Shown one piece after another: positions 12,601 to 24,985 of a DNA stretch of 64,000 nt. The translations under genes and the position numbers were made by a program. This DNA is from Adiantum capillus-veneris (lineage: Eukaryota; Streptophyta; Polypodiopsida; Polypodiales; Pteridaceae): the NCBI GenBank assembly GCA_014529385.2, contig CM043956.1:88593221-88657220 (forward strand). Direction: 5' to 3'. The notes under the pieces were generated by a model that was given only the letters and a program-made list of their open reading frames with translations, had not been told where the DNA came from and did no database searches. Positions within the stretch are counted from its first letter, which is position 1. The number at the start of each line of letters is the position of its first letter.

Positions 12601-13114
12601 GAGTACTAAAACTAAGTAAATTGCAGTACTTAAATACCTTTCCAAGCTCATTAAGATTTTGGTCTCTAAGGCCGGCCACCACCACATGTCTAATCTATGC
12701 TCTAATTGATTACTTATGCTATTTCTCTCAAAGTCCAAACATAAGCTCCCTTCTAGCAAGGTTAGTTTAAATTTAGGCTCCAGCACCTGTCTAAGCTAGG
12801 TTCAATTTATGAAGCATCACCATTTAACCATGCTACGATCTAATGTATCATATCAAGGGGGTATTGATAAAAGGTCCAAAACTTATTGAGTTCAAGCTCT
12901 TAAGTAATTAAGTCTTTGTGAGTATTAAATGTTTTAGTTTTAGTCTACAGATCCACCATTCAAAAACTCAAGTAATTTACTATTTACATTCAAACCTTGA
13001 ATGCTTGAGATAAAAAATACAAGCTCAATCATACTATATAAAGCAAAATCTAACATTAAGAGTATCAAATCAGTAACAAGAAACACTAACATGCACAAGA
13101 AACTCAAAACATAC
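12601..13114. other. Intron-like stretch after the ParB-like gene
   Basis: This starts on the minus strand with a good splice donor (CAC|GTATGT at 13115/13114), so the ParB-like gene probably continues downstream through the repeats. I see no coding sequence here; a few decayed 18-mers lie near 12,680 and 12,790. Confidence 0.5.
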
Positions 13115-15770
13115 GTGTCTCCATTTCAAAAAGTCCTCCATTGACAGAGGATGGTGTTGTTGTTGTTCTTCTTCTCTTTGTGGAGAGCACTCCTCTGTAA
13201 CAGGCACAATGTCGCCTGATTGCGAAGTGGATTGTTGAAGTCCAGCCCATTTTCTATATCTTCATGAGACTTAACAAAGTCTAGCAGCATGGTCTCCATG
13301 CTTTTTGCCTCCTCCACACTATCAATTAAGCAGATGACTTCTTTTTTCTGTTGTATTCCTTCTTGTGCAACCAAGGAGCCATCACCAAAAACATCAACAA
13401 GCTTGCGGTCTTCAAAACAATATGTACGAATGTAGTGCTTGACCAAAGCTCTTTTTTTGGCCTCCAAATATTGCAAATCTGACATATCGTTATCTGCTAC
13501 TTGAAGAAGAGAACAATCAATGGCATGGGATGTTCCTCTGATCTTCTTCTCAGGTCTTCAAATGCATTGCCTTGTCCCAAGAAGGCAATAACTGTTAGGA
13601 ATTGAATTGCTCCTTTGCAAGGAGCTGATGGAAAGTGATGCAATGCACCACAACAATGGTAGCTCAGATTATCTCCCATGGCGTGAAAGGCACATTGCAA
13701 TTTTGTGAAGTTAGTGAAATCCACAAATGCAAGAAAGACAAATCCAGGATCTGTTGACCCTCCAGCAATAGCCAAGATCCCATCCAAAGCATTGTTAAAT
13801 GTCTCCTCACTCCACTTCAAATTGCCTCCAACGTTTTTTGTCATATCTAAAACACATAAGCCAATAGGCACTTTATTATTGAAGTGGCGCATCAAGTAGA
13901 GATTGCCTTCCATTTGTAGGCTCACCACATAGATTGACCATGGCAAATCTCTAGGCTCAGTTTTCTCCTTTTGAAGGTGAATTGCCCATTGCATGTATTT
14001 TATTGCTCCATCTGGAAAAGCCATTTTCTTTGTTCCACGCGTCAAACTAGATCTGATCCATTCCTCGCATAGCATTAAAATTGTTTTATAAACAACATCA
14101 TTGATGTTATACATTTTGACCACCTCCTCCCAGTCTTTACATGGTGAAGACTCATTCAAATTGTTGAAGCCTTCAAGAAGTGCATCTTGAATCAATTTGT
14201 CTTGCTTCAACTGCTTGATTCGATCATACATGTCAGTTGCATCACCATCCTTTGCACTCTTTGACAGTAAAATCTTCTCATCTCTAATCTCTTCTTGAAT
14301 AGTCTTTACCTCTGATTCCTCAAGGCCACAAAAGATATCTAAATACAGTTGTTGGGGTTTCTTATTCTCCTCTTCTAGATTTTCAATGATTTCTATCCAG
14401 CAATCATAAACTAAATCAGAGTAGGTGACCATGTGTGCCTGTTTAGCAATCCAACTTGCTGCTGCACTCATTCTTGCCAATCGAAGAAAACCCTGAAAGA
14501 AATAGAGAAATAATTAAACTATTGAGCAAGATTTGTTAATTAAACACTATCAAAAAGACAAAGAAAATAACTTACATCCCATCCGGCACGAGATGCATGT
14601 CCCTCTGCAATTCCACTTGCTGCCTTTGGTGGTCGTCCTGAGAAGATCCATTGACTCCGTAAATGTCTCAATATTTGGCTGTAAGGTTGCTTGACATACA
14701 ATGCCTGAGCCTCCTCATTTGCAATGGCAGATATAGCAGTTGCAACAAATGGAGGAGCATTCACAACAATGCGAGCCTTTCTAAATTTATACACGCTAAT
14801 CAGTCTTTCAAAGATCTCTTTGTTGTTTTGTTCATTGTGAAGCAAAACTTTTGCAGCATAGATTGAATGCTGCCCATCAAGAATCCAATAATGATAATCT
14901 TTAATTTTTTGCTCCTCTACCTCTTCTACTGCCAAAGGAGTCCCCTTCTTTGATTTTGCATTTCGAACAGGCATCAAATATGCACATGCTGCAGGCTTGG
15001 TCGTACTCCGTGAAAATCCAAATAACACACTTTCAGCGTGTTTTTTTATCCATAATACGTGCATTATAGTGATCAGGAGCAAGCCAACAATTTTGAATAG
15101 GGATATCAAATTCCCTATATTGGAAAGGAAAATAATTTATGTACTTATTCATTCCACCTGTATCTTTTTCTTGTCCTTTCATGGCCTCAGCTTCTAAAAC
15201 ATCTGGATCCACAATTCTCATCTTTGACATTGAACCCTCTGTTGATGAGGATGCCAAAGATGCCTTGTCTACATCCAAAATGGAGCTAGTTCGCTTAGCT
15301 TCTACTTTCTGCACTTTTGCTTGCTTCTTTGTGGATGGTGGTCGTGAAGCTTTCACCTTTTTTCGTTGTAGTGTGGCAATGATGGAGCTTTGAAGTTGAT
15401 CTGCTGTGATATTTGGATTTGATTCTGCAAACTTCCATCCTCGAGAAAACATTGTCTCTTCTTTGTTTCTAGACATGCGCTCCAATGCATATGCTCCTGG
15501 AGATAGTTGAAATTCTAGATTCATTGGAACTAGAATGTCAATGCATTCCACCTCTGGATGACTATCAACTACAGAGACAGATGCTTCCACAACTTGTCCA
15601 ACATCTTCAAACAAGCTGTCATTATCCTTTTTGGCAATAAATAGATGCACCTTATGAAATTGTGCACCCTCTATACCATGTATGTCCAAATACCATTTCC
15701 TAAGATCATTGCAAGTATAGTCAACTGAGACAGCAACCCTTGCAACCTGTTTTTTTTGGAGCCATCTTTC
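13115..15770 (-). pseudogene. ParB/Srx-like DGQH-motif protein gene, two exons, frame broken
   Basis: Two exons joined by an 83-bp GT-AG intron: 14576-15770 and 13115-14492. The join reads AGWD|GFLRLARM. Exon 1 begins after an acceptor TTTCAG, so earlier exons are missing. A segment at about 14842-14895 reads YHYWILDGQHSIYAAKVLL, the DGQH(R/S) signature of ParB/sulfiredoxin-like nucleotide-binding domains. It is followed by a region ending QWIFSGRPPKAASGIAEGHA. Exon 2 is mixed alpha/beta (LDMTKNVGGNLKWSEETF, then GFVFLAFVDF) and ends in a Gln/Glu-rich tail and a splice donor. Frames change at a run of seven A near 15045 (six would restore MDKKHAES), near 13490, and near 13240. I do not recognise the family. 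The ParB-like call is motif-based. A plant-specific or transposon-linked protein is possible. Confidence 0.55.
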
Positions 15771-15837
15771 CTGAAACAAAAAAAACCAAATGTTATTTTA
15801 ACATATACTTTTTTGTAATGGATTAAGTTTGTGTGAA

Positions 15838-18800
15838 TACAAGTTCCACCACTTGTTCAAGCTAGATCTAAGCAAGTATACATAGTGATCATTTAAGCTA
15901 GTAAACTAAGGGAAGGGAGAAGTAAGGTCCACCACTTGTCCAAGCTTAGCTCTAGACAACATGGAGAGATTGGAGGTCTACTAATTGTCTAATATAGGCT
16001 AACTATATTGAAACATAGAGAGAAGCAAAGGTCCACCACTTGTCCAATCTAGGGTCCATTGAAACATGGAGAGAAGGATGCTCCACCATTTGTCCAAAAT
16101 AGGCTCCATTGAAACATGAAGAGAAGCAAGATGCACCATGTCTTTGAGATGCTAGGCTCCATTGAAATACCTTAAACCCATGATATTTTGTATATGTGGG
16201 GTTTAAATTCAAGGTCCACCACTTGTCCAACCTATTATCCCTAGTAGCATGAGTGGTTTGGTCTCAAGATTCACCACTTTTCCACTCTATGTCATTATAT
16301 TAAGAAGATCTGGGTGTTAAGGTCCACCACTTGTCCAACCTATAAGGCTATATCTTAAATGGTATTATTTACCACCACTTGGAATGCACATGATGGGTTT
16401 TACATAGGGGTACGGTTCCAAGGTCCACCACTTGTCCAAGCTAACTCTATTGAAACATAGAGAGAATCAAAGGTCCACCACTTGTCCAAGCTAGGCTCCA
16501 TTGAAACATGGAGAGAAGGATGCTCCACCATTTGTCCAAGCCAGGTTTGATTGAAACATGAAGAGAAGCAAGCTGCACCATGTCTCCAAAATGCTAGGCT
16601 CCATTGAAATATCTTAAACCCATGATATTTCGTACATGGGGGGTTTACATTCAAGGTCCACCAGTTGTCCAACCTATTATCACTAGTAGCATGAGTGGTT
16701 TGATGTCAAGATTCACCACTTTTCTACTCTATGTCATTATATTAAAAAGATCTGGGTGTTAAGGTCCACCACTTGTCCAACCTATAAGGCTATATCTTAA
16801 AGGGTATTCTTTCTCACCACTTGGAATGACCATGATAGGTTTTACATGGGGGTTTGGTTCCAAGTTCCACCACTTGTCCAAGCTAACTCTATTGAAACAT
16901 AGAGAGAAGCAAAGGTCCACCACTTGTCTAAGCTACGGTCCATTGAAACATGGAGAGAAGGATGCTCCACCATTTGTCCAAGATAGGCTCCATTGAAACA
17001 TGAAGAGAAGCAAGCTGCACCATGTCTCCAAGATGCTAAGATCCATTGAAATACCTTAAACCCATGATATTTTGTACATGGGGAGTTTACATTCAAGGTC
17101 CACCACTTGTCCAACCTATTATCTCTAGTAGCATGAGTGGTTTGGTCTGAAGATTCACCACTTTTCCACTCTATGTCATTACGTTAAGAAGATCTGGGTG
17201 TTAAGGTCGACCACTTGTCCAACCTATAAGGGTATATCTTAAAGGGTATTCTTTCTCACCACTTGAAATGTCCATGATATGTTTTACATGGGGTTTGGCT
17301 CCAAGGTCCACCACCTGTCCAAGCTAACTCTATTGAAACATAGAGAGAAACAAAGGTCCACCACTTGTCCAAGCTAGGCTCCATTGAAACATGGAGAGAA
17401 GGATCCTCTACCATTTGTCGAAGCTAACTCTATTGAAACATGGGGGGTTTACATTCAAGGTCCACCACTTGTCCAACCTATTAACGCTAGTAGCATGAGT
17501 GGTTTGGTCTCAAGATTCACCACTTTTTCACTCTGTCATTATATTAAGAATATTTGGGTGTTAAGGTCCACCACTTGTCCAACCTATAAGGCTATATCTT
17601 AAGGGTTATTCTTTCTCACCACTTGGAGTGACCAGCATAGGTTTTACATGGGGGTTTTGTTTCAAGGTCCACCACTTGTCCAAGCTAACTCTATTGAAAC
17701 ATAGAGAGAATCAAAGGTCCACCACTTGTCCAAGCTAGGGTCCATTGAAACATGGAGAGAAGGATGCTCCACCATTTGTCCAAGATACACTCCATTGAAA
17801 CATGAAGAGAAGCAAGCTACACCATGTCTCCAAGATGCTAGGCTCCATTGAAATACCTCAAACCCATGATATTTTGTACATGGGGGGTTTACATTCAAGG
17901 TCCACCACTTGTCCAACCTATTATCTCTAGTAGCATGAGTGGTTTGGTCTCAAGATTCACCATTTTTCCACTCTATGTCATTCTATTAAGAATATATGGG
18001 TGCTAAGGTCCACCACTTGTCCAACCTATAAGGCCATATCTTAAACTTTATTCTTTCTCACCACTTGGAGTTACCAAGATAGGTTTTACATGGGAGTTTG
18101 GTTCCAAGGCCCACCACTTGTCCAAGCTAACTCTATTGAAACATAGAGAGAAGCAAAGGTCCACCACTTGTCCAAGCTAGGCTCCATTGAAGCATGGAGA
18201 GAAGGATGCTCCACCATTTGTCCAAGATAGGCTCCATTGAAACATGAAGGGAAGCAATCTGCACCATGTCTCCAAGATTCTAGGATCCATTGAAATACCT
18301 TAAACCCACGATATTGTTTACATGTGGGGTTTAACGTCAAGGTCAGTCACTTTTCCAAGCTATTATCCCTAGTAGCACTAGTGGTTGGGTCTCAAGATTT
18401 ACCACTTTTCCACTCTATGTCGTTATATTATGAAGATCTAGGTTTAAGGTCGACCACTTGTCCAACCTATAAGGCTAGATCTTAAAGGGTATTATTTCTC
18501 ACCACTTGGAATGACCATGATATGTTTTACATGGGGGTTTGGTTTCAAGGTCCACCACTTGTCCAAGCTAACTCTATGGAAACATAGAGAGAAGCAAAGG
18601 TCCACCACTTGTCCAAGCTAGGCTCCACTGAGACATTTAGAGAAGGATGATCCCCCATTGGTGGAAGATAGGCTTCATTGAAACATGAAAAGAAGCAAGT
18701 TGCACCATGTCTCCAAGATTCTAGCATCCATTGAAATACCTTAAACCCACGATATTGTTTACATGTGGGGTTTAACGTCAAGGTCAGTCACTTTTCCAAG

Positions 18801-21800
18801 CTATTATCCCTAGTAGCATGAGTGGTTTGGTCTCAAGATTCACCACTTTTCCACTCTATGTCATTATATAAAGAAGATCTAGGTGTTAAGGTCGACCACT
18901 TGTCCAACCTATAAGCGTATATCTTAAAGGGTATTCTTTCTCACCACTTGAAATGTCCATGATATGTTTTACATAGGGGTTTATTCCAAGGTCCACCACT
19001 TATCCAAGCTAACTTTATTCTTCTCATAGAGAGAAGCAAAAGGTCCACCACTTGTCCAAGCTAGGCTCCATTGAAACATGGAGAGAAGGATGCTCCACCA
19101 TTTGTCGAAGCTAACTCTATTGAAACATGGAAGGTTTACATTCAAGGTCCACCAGCTGTCCAACCTATTAACGCTAGTAGCATGAGGGGTTTGGTCTCAA
19201 GATTCACCACTTTTTCACTCTGTGTTATTATATTAAGAATATTTGGGTATTAAGGTCCACCACTTGTCCAACCTATAAGACTATATCTTAATGGTTATTC
19301 TTTCTGACCACTTGGAGTGACCATGAAAGGTTTTACATGGGGGGTTGGTTCCAAGGTCCACCACTTGTCCAAGCTAACTCTATTCAAACATAGAGAGAAG
19401 CAAAGGTCCACCACTTGTCTAAGCTAGGGTCTATTGAAACATGGAGAGAAGGATGCTCCACCATTTGTCCAAGATAGACTCCATTGAAACATGAAGAGAA
19501 GCAAGCTGCACCATATCTCCAAGATTCTAGACTCCATCGAAATACCTTAAACCCACATATTTTGTACATGGGGAGTTTACATTCAAGATCAACAATTTGT
19601 CCAACCTATTATCGCTAGTAGCATGAGTGGTTTGCTCTCAAGATTCACCACTTTTCCACTCTCTATCATTATATTAAGAATATTTGGGTGTTAAGGTCCA
19701 CCACTTGTCCAACCTATAAGACTATATCTTAATGGTTATTCTTTCTCACCCCTTGAAAGACTATATCTTAATGGTTATCCCTAGCTATTATTGCTAGTAG
19801 TGTGAGTGGTTTGGTCTCAAGATTCACCACTTTTATTAAGAATATGTGGGTGTTAAGGTCCACCACTTGTCCAACCTATAAGGCTACATCTTAAAGGTTA
19901 TTCTTTCTTACTACTTGGAGTGACCATGATAGGTTTTACATGGGGGTTTGGTTCCAAGGTCCACCACTTGTCCAAGCTAACTCTATTGAAACATAGAGAG
20001 AAGCAAAGGTCCACCCCTTGTCTAAGCTAGGGTCCATTGCAACATGGAGAGAAGGATGCTCCACCATTTGTCCAAGGTAGGCTCCATTGAAACATGAGGA
20101 GAATCAAGGTGCACCATGACTCCAAGATGCTAGGCTCCATCGAAAAACATTAAACCCATGATATGTCGTAGATGAGGGGTTTACATTCAAGGTCCAACAC
20201 TTGTCCAAGCTATTATTGGTAGTAGCCTGAGTGGTTTGGTCTCAAGATTCACCATTTTTCCACTCTATGTCATTATATTAAGAATATGCGCGTGTTAAGG
20301 TCCACCACTTGTCCAACCTATAAGGCTACATCTTAAAGGTTATTCTTTATTACCACTTGGAGTGACCATGATAGGTTTTACATGGGGGTTTGGTTCCAAG
20401 GTCCACCACTTGTCCAAGCTAACTCTATTGAAACATAGAGAGAAACAAAGGTCCACCACTTGTCCAAGCTAGGGTCCATTGAAACATGGAGAGAAGGATG
20501 CTCCACCATTTGTCCAAGATAGGCTCCATTGAAACATGACGAGAAGCAAGCTGCACCATGTCTCCAAGATGCTAGGCTCCATCGAAATACATTAAACCCA
20601 CGATATTTCGTAGATGAGGGTTTACATTCAAGGTCCACCACTTGTCCAAGCTATTATTGCTAGTAGCCTGAGTGGTTTGGTCTCAAGATTCACCACTTTT
20701 ATTAAGAATATGTGGGTGTTAAGGTCCACCACTTGTCCAACCTATAAGGCTACATCTTAAAGGTTATTCTTTCTTACTACTTGGAGTGACCATGATAGGT
20801 TTTACATGGGGGTTTGGTTCCAAGGTCCACCACTTGTCCAAGCTAACTCTATTGAAACATAGAGAGAAGCAAAGGTCCACCCTTGTCTAAGCTAGGGTCC
20901 ATTGAAACATGGAGAGAAGGATGCTCCACCATTTGTCCAATTGGCTCCATTGAAACATGAGGAGAAGCAAGGTGCACCATGTCTCCAAGATGCTAGGCTC
21001 CATCGAAAAACATTAAACCCACGATATGTCGTAGATGAGGGGTTTACATTCAAGGTCCACACTTGTCCAAGCTATTATTGCTAGTAGCCTGAGTGGTTTG
21101 GTCTCAAGATTCACCACTTTTCCACTCTATGTCATTATATTAAGAATATGCGCGTGTTAAGGTCCACCACTTGTCCAACCTATAAGGCTACATCTTAAAG
21201 GTTATTCTTTATTACCACTTGGAGTGACCATGATAGGTTTTACATGGGGGTTTGGTTCCAAGGTCCACCACTTGTCCAAGCTAACTCTATTGAAACATAG
21301 AGAGAAACAAAGGTCCACCACTTGTCCAAGCTAGGGTCCATTGAAACATGGAGAGAAGGATGCTCCACCATTTGTCCAAGATAGGATCCATTGAAACATG
21401 ACGAGAAGCAAGCTGCACCATGTCTCCAAGATGCTAGGCTCCATCGAAATACATTAAACCCACGATATTTCGTAGATGAGGGGTTTACATTGAAGGTCCA
21501 CCACTTGTCCAAGCTATTATTGCTAGTAGCCTGAGTGGTTTGGTCTCAAGATTCACCACTTTTATTAAGAATATGTGGGTGTTAAGGTCCACCACTTGTC
21601 CAACCTATAAGGCTACATCTTAAAGGTTATTCTTTCTTACTACTTGGAGTGACCATGATAGGTTTTACATGGGGGTTTGGTTCCAAGGTCCACCACTTGT
21701 CCAAGCTAACTCTATTGAAACATAGAGAGAAGCAAAGGTCCACCCCTTGTCTAAGCTAGGGTCCATTGAAACATGGAGAGAAGGATGCTCCACCATTTGT

Positions 21801-22720
21801 CCAAGGTAGGCTCCATTCAAACATGAGAGAAGCAAGGTGCACCATGTCTCCAAGATGCTAAGCTCCATTGAAAATCATTAAACCCACGATATGTCGTAGA
21901 TGAGGGGTGTACATTCAAGGTCCACCACTTGTCCAAGCTATTATTGCTAGTAGCCTGAGTGGTTTGGTCTCAAGATTCACCACTTTTCCACTCTATGTCA
22001 TTATATTAAGAATATGCGCGTGTTAAGGTCCACCACTTGTCCAACCTATAAGGCTACATCTTTAAGGTTATTCTTTATTACCACTTGGAGTGACCATGAT
22101 AGGTTTTACATGGGGGTTTGGTTCCAAGGTCCACCACTTGTCCAAGCTAACTCTATTGAAACATAGAGAGAAACAAAGGTCCACCACTTGTCCAAGCTAG
22201 GGTCCATTGAAACATGGAGAGAAGGATGCTCCACCATTTGTCCAAGATAGGCTCCATTGAAACATGAAGAGAAGAAGCAAGATGCACGATGTCTCCAGAT
22301 GCTAGGCTCCATCGAAATACCTTAAACCCACGATATTTCGTAGATGGGGGGTTTACTTTCAAGGTCCACCACTTGTCCAAGCTATTATCGCTAGTAGCAT
22401 GGTTTGGTCTCAAGATTCACCAGTTTTCCACGCTATGTCATTATATGAAGAATATCTGGGTTTAAGGTCCACCACTTGTCCAACCTATAAGGCTATATTC
22501 TAAATGATATTTTTTTTGACCACTTGGAATGTGCATGATATGTTTTACATGGGGTTTTATTCCAAGGTCCACCACTTGTCCAAGCTAGATCTATTACATA
22601 TATATTATACATACAATATTCAACTAGATTCCCTACCTATCATGTCCAGTAGCATGGATGCTCTAGCTTGAAGGTCCACCACTTGTCCAACCTATACTCT
22701 CTTATGTAAGGGAGATCTCG
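15838..22720 (-). repeat. Repeat block D: reverse 440-bp higher-order array
   Basis: Composite units in which the marker CTAACTCTATTGAAACATAG falls at about 16441, 16883, 17323, 17685, 18125, 18567, 19010, 19374, 19976, 20417, 20841, 21277, 21705 and 22147. Intervals are mostly 424-443 bp. Two are 362-364 bp and lack one subunit of about 78 bp, and one is 602 bp. Each unit carries about four GGTCCACCACTTGTCC motifs. Units at 19.9-22.3 kb resemble each other more than those at 16-18 kb, and an alternation of long and short variants there suggests a recent two-unit amplification. Frames of 84-90 codons recur in many units but look like by-products. Confidence 0.95.
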
Positions 22721-22900
22721 CTATAAATTCAAAACCTCCCGCCTAAATTTAAAATATCCCTCCCAAATCTTAAATATCCCGCCTAAACTTTAAACTATCC
22801 CGCCCAAATTTAAAATTCAAACTTTTTTATAAAAATTTAAATTTTACTACTTAAATTTAAAATATTCTACGCAAAATTGATTTTAAATTCAAGTTTACCA
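22721..22900. repeat. AT-rich short tandem repeat (CCCGCC/AAATTTAAAAT)
   Basis: About seven degenerate copies of a unit near 20 bp, consensus AAATTTAAAATATCCCGCCT, at 22735-22870. The following 22901-23040 is AT-rich with related words (CACCTAAATT). Confidence 0.75.
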
Positions 22901-23600
22901 CAAAAAGATATCATTATACCACCTAAATTCAAATATGCAAACCTCAAATCATTATATTGTACATAAATTCAAACAAATTCAAATTAACAAGCCTAAACTG
23001 ATATTAGTTTGCATAGATATGAATTTATCACACCTAAATTATGTCACCATGTTAGAGAGAGTGGTTAGAGAATTTGAACAAGGTCCACCACTTGTCCAAC
23101 CTAGATACCAAGAAGGATTGAGTGTACAAGGTATTGTTTGGAGGTCCTTATAGTCCATTGGTCTTAAGGTCCACCACTTGTGGTAAGGGTCACCAAAAAG
23201 TGTATATATTCATCCAAAGAAATACACGTATTTTTGGTCTACATGTCCTAGTTTTAAACCATTTATGTCCATTAGGTGTATCACTAAACAACACTACTAT
23301 TTTTGAGAAACAGAAGTTACAATCATATCTACAAATGGATTAGAGGAAAATCAGCTCAGCATACATCCAGAACTCGCTACAAGAATCGACTTTAACAGAT
23401 CACGCAAGTAAGTCTTCCATTCAATTTTACTAGTATTACAATGTGTTAGTTATTTGTGATATTTATGTATGTATATATACTATGTGTGCATATCGTAATT
23501 AAGTGTAATTGTGTATCTGCATTATGTATGAGTATTACAATGAAATAACACAAATATACATACATACACATAGATAACACAGACGCACACATACATGAGC
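22901..23600. other. Spacer with isolated 18-mers, no gene seen
   Basis: Single reverse-orientation 18-mers occur at about 23079-23097 and 23166-23180, outside any tandem array. The rest is AT-rich with ATAC/TATG-rich simple sequence from 23460. No gene is supported. Confidence 0.5.
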
Positions 23601-23945
23601 ATGTATTTTCAAGAGAGAGATAGCAAATACAGAGATAGATAGATAGAGAGAGAGAGAGAGATAAATAACTGTTTTTTAGAGAGAGGAGAGAGAAAGATAA
23701 CAGATTTCACTGTGTTTATGTATGTGGAAGAGAGGAAGACGATGTATGGGAATATGTGCACGTATTTTCAAGAGAGAGACAACAAGATAACAGATTTCAT
23801 TGTGGTTATGTATGTGGAAGTGAGGAAGACGATGTGTGGGAATATGTGCATGTATTTTCAAGAGAGAGACAGCAAGATAACAGATTTCACTGTGGTTATG
23901 TATGTGGAAGAGAGGAAGACGATGTGTGGGAATATGTGTATGTGT
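23601..23945. repeat. 90-bp minisatellite, about 3.5 copies
   Basis: Units begin AACAGATTTCA at 23699, 23789 and 23879, an exact 90-bp period, with a partial unit before them. The core words are GTATTTTCAAGAGAGAGA and GAGGAAGACGATG. Because 90 is a multiple of three, a frame stays open across the copies, but there is no sign that it is a gene. A GA-rich simple tract (23620-23700) precedes it. Confidence 0.9.
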
Positions 23946-24099
23946 GCGGGGATACGTTTAAACTATGTATCTCTGTCTTTTGACGAGAGAGTGTGTGTGC
24001 AAGAAGAGTTACAGAGAACCATCTTCTCTATATGGAGAAAGACAGAGAGTGAGAGAGAGAGAAATACCTGTTTTTTCTCTATTCGTGAGGTGTGCAATG

Positions 24100-24410
24100 T
24101 CTCCTGAGAAAGACTGCCCGATCGTGCCCTTCTGGAAAGCGTTGTGTACGCTGCTGTTCTTTGTCTTGTGCGCGAACTTTCAATCCTGTGCACTCCTGTG
24201 TGTTGTGTACGATGCCGCCCCTTGACCCCGCCCGGGGCGCTGCCCCGGACCCCGCTCAGAACAATATCCCAAAATCAACCTCCCAAGCCCCGCCATCGAG
24301 AGCGCTATATTCCACATCCCCATCAAGAGCGCTACCCCCAAACCTCACGTGGAAGCGCTGCCTTGTCACCCCATTGTGGCATTGCCCTAAGACCCCGCAT
24401 CTGGAGTGCT
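24100..24410. other. GC-rich island without a recognisable gene
   Basis: Base composition changes sharply here. CCCCGCCCGGGGCGCTGCCC lies at about 24225-24245, followed by four spaced AGCGCT or GTGCT words with CCCC. Short open frames exist in two readings but have no recognised similarity. It could be a fragment of an inserted element or a transferred sequence. Confidence 0.4.
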
Positions 24411-24985
24411 AAATGGGAACATTCTTCATTAGTGAAATTTTGAACATAAATTATATTAGCATATACTTAAATATAATACAAATATTAACATATTAGCTAT
24501 ACTACTAATTTACTATAGCAGTTCTAGATTATGTCCCATACTATATTTAAGGTGCCAAAGGTTTGGCCTTATGGTCCTAGATTTAGCCAAGTGGTCAACA
24601 CATATAGGACCAAGTGCACACTGTGCCACAAAACTTGGCCACCACTTCACTTGCCAAAGTTTAGGCCACATGGTCAATCCTAACTTTCCAATGTTCTTAT
24701 TATGTCACCTTTTGCCTCGTGGAAAACCTAGGCTTGTTTTCACATACTCAGGCACTTCAAGCCACAATAAATTGTCATTACTCTTCAACAACCCTTTTGT
24801 TCAAGTCTTTGAAAAAACATTGTTTAAGGCCACCCTAAACCATTTTCATTTAGGGGTGTCTAAAACTAGCTTTTTGGCAATTCGAGAAGAAAATGGTCAA
24901 AGTTTTATACTTAGTTTTAACCACTTGACCAATTCAAATATTGGAAAGCAAGGTCTTGTAATACTTTTCTTTGGACATCACACAT
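24411..24985. other. Spacer, no supported gene
   Basis: Sequence with repeated words such as TTGGCC and CAAGTGGTCAA. A 150-codon open frame (24571-25023) runs through it into repeat block E. I do not recognise it, and its end is repeat sequence, so it is not annotated as a gene. Confidence 0.45.

Noticed and set aside
16003-22413. Small 60-90-codon open frames in the 440-bp repeats as genes
   Set aside because: They follow the repeat unit, vary with it, have no recognisable domain and appear on both strands.
23712-24107. 131-codon frame over the minisatellite
   Set aside because: Open only because the 90-bp period is a multiple of three; no start context or similarity.
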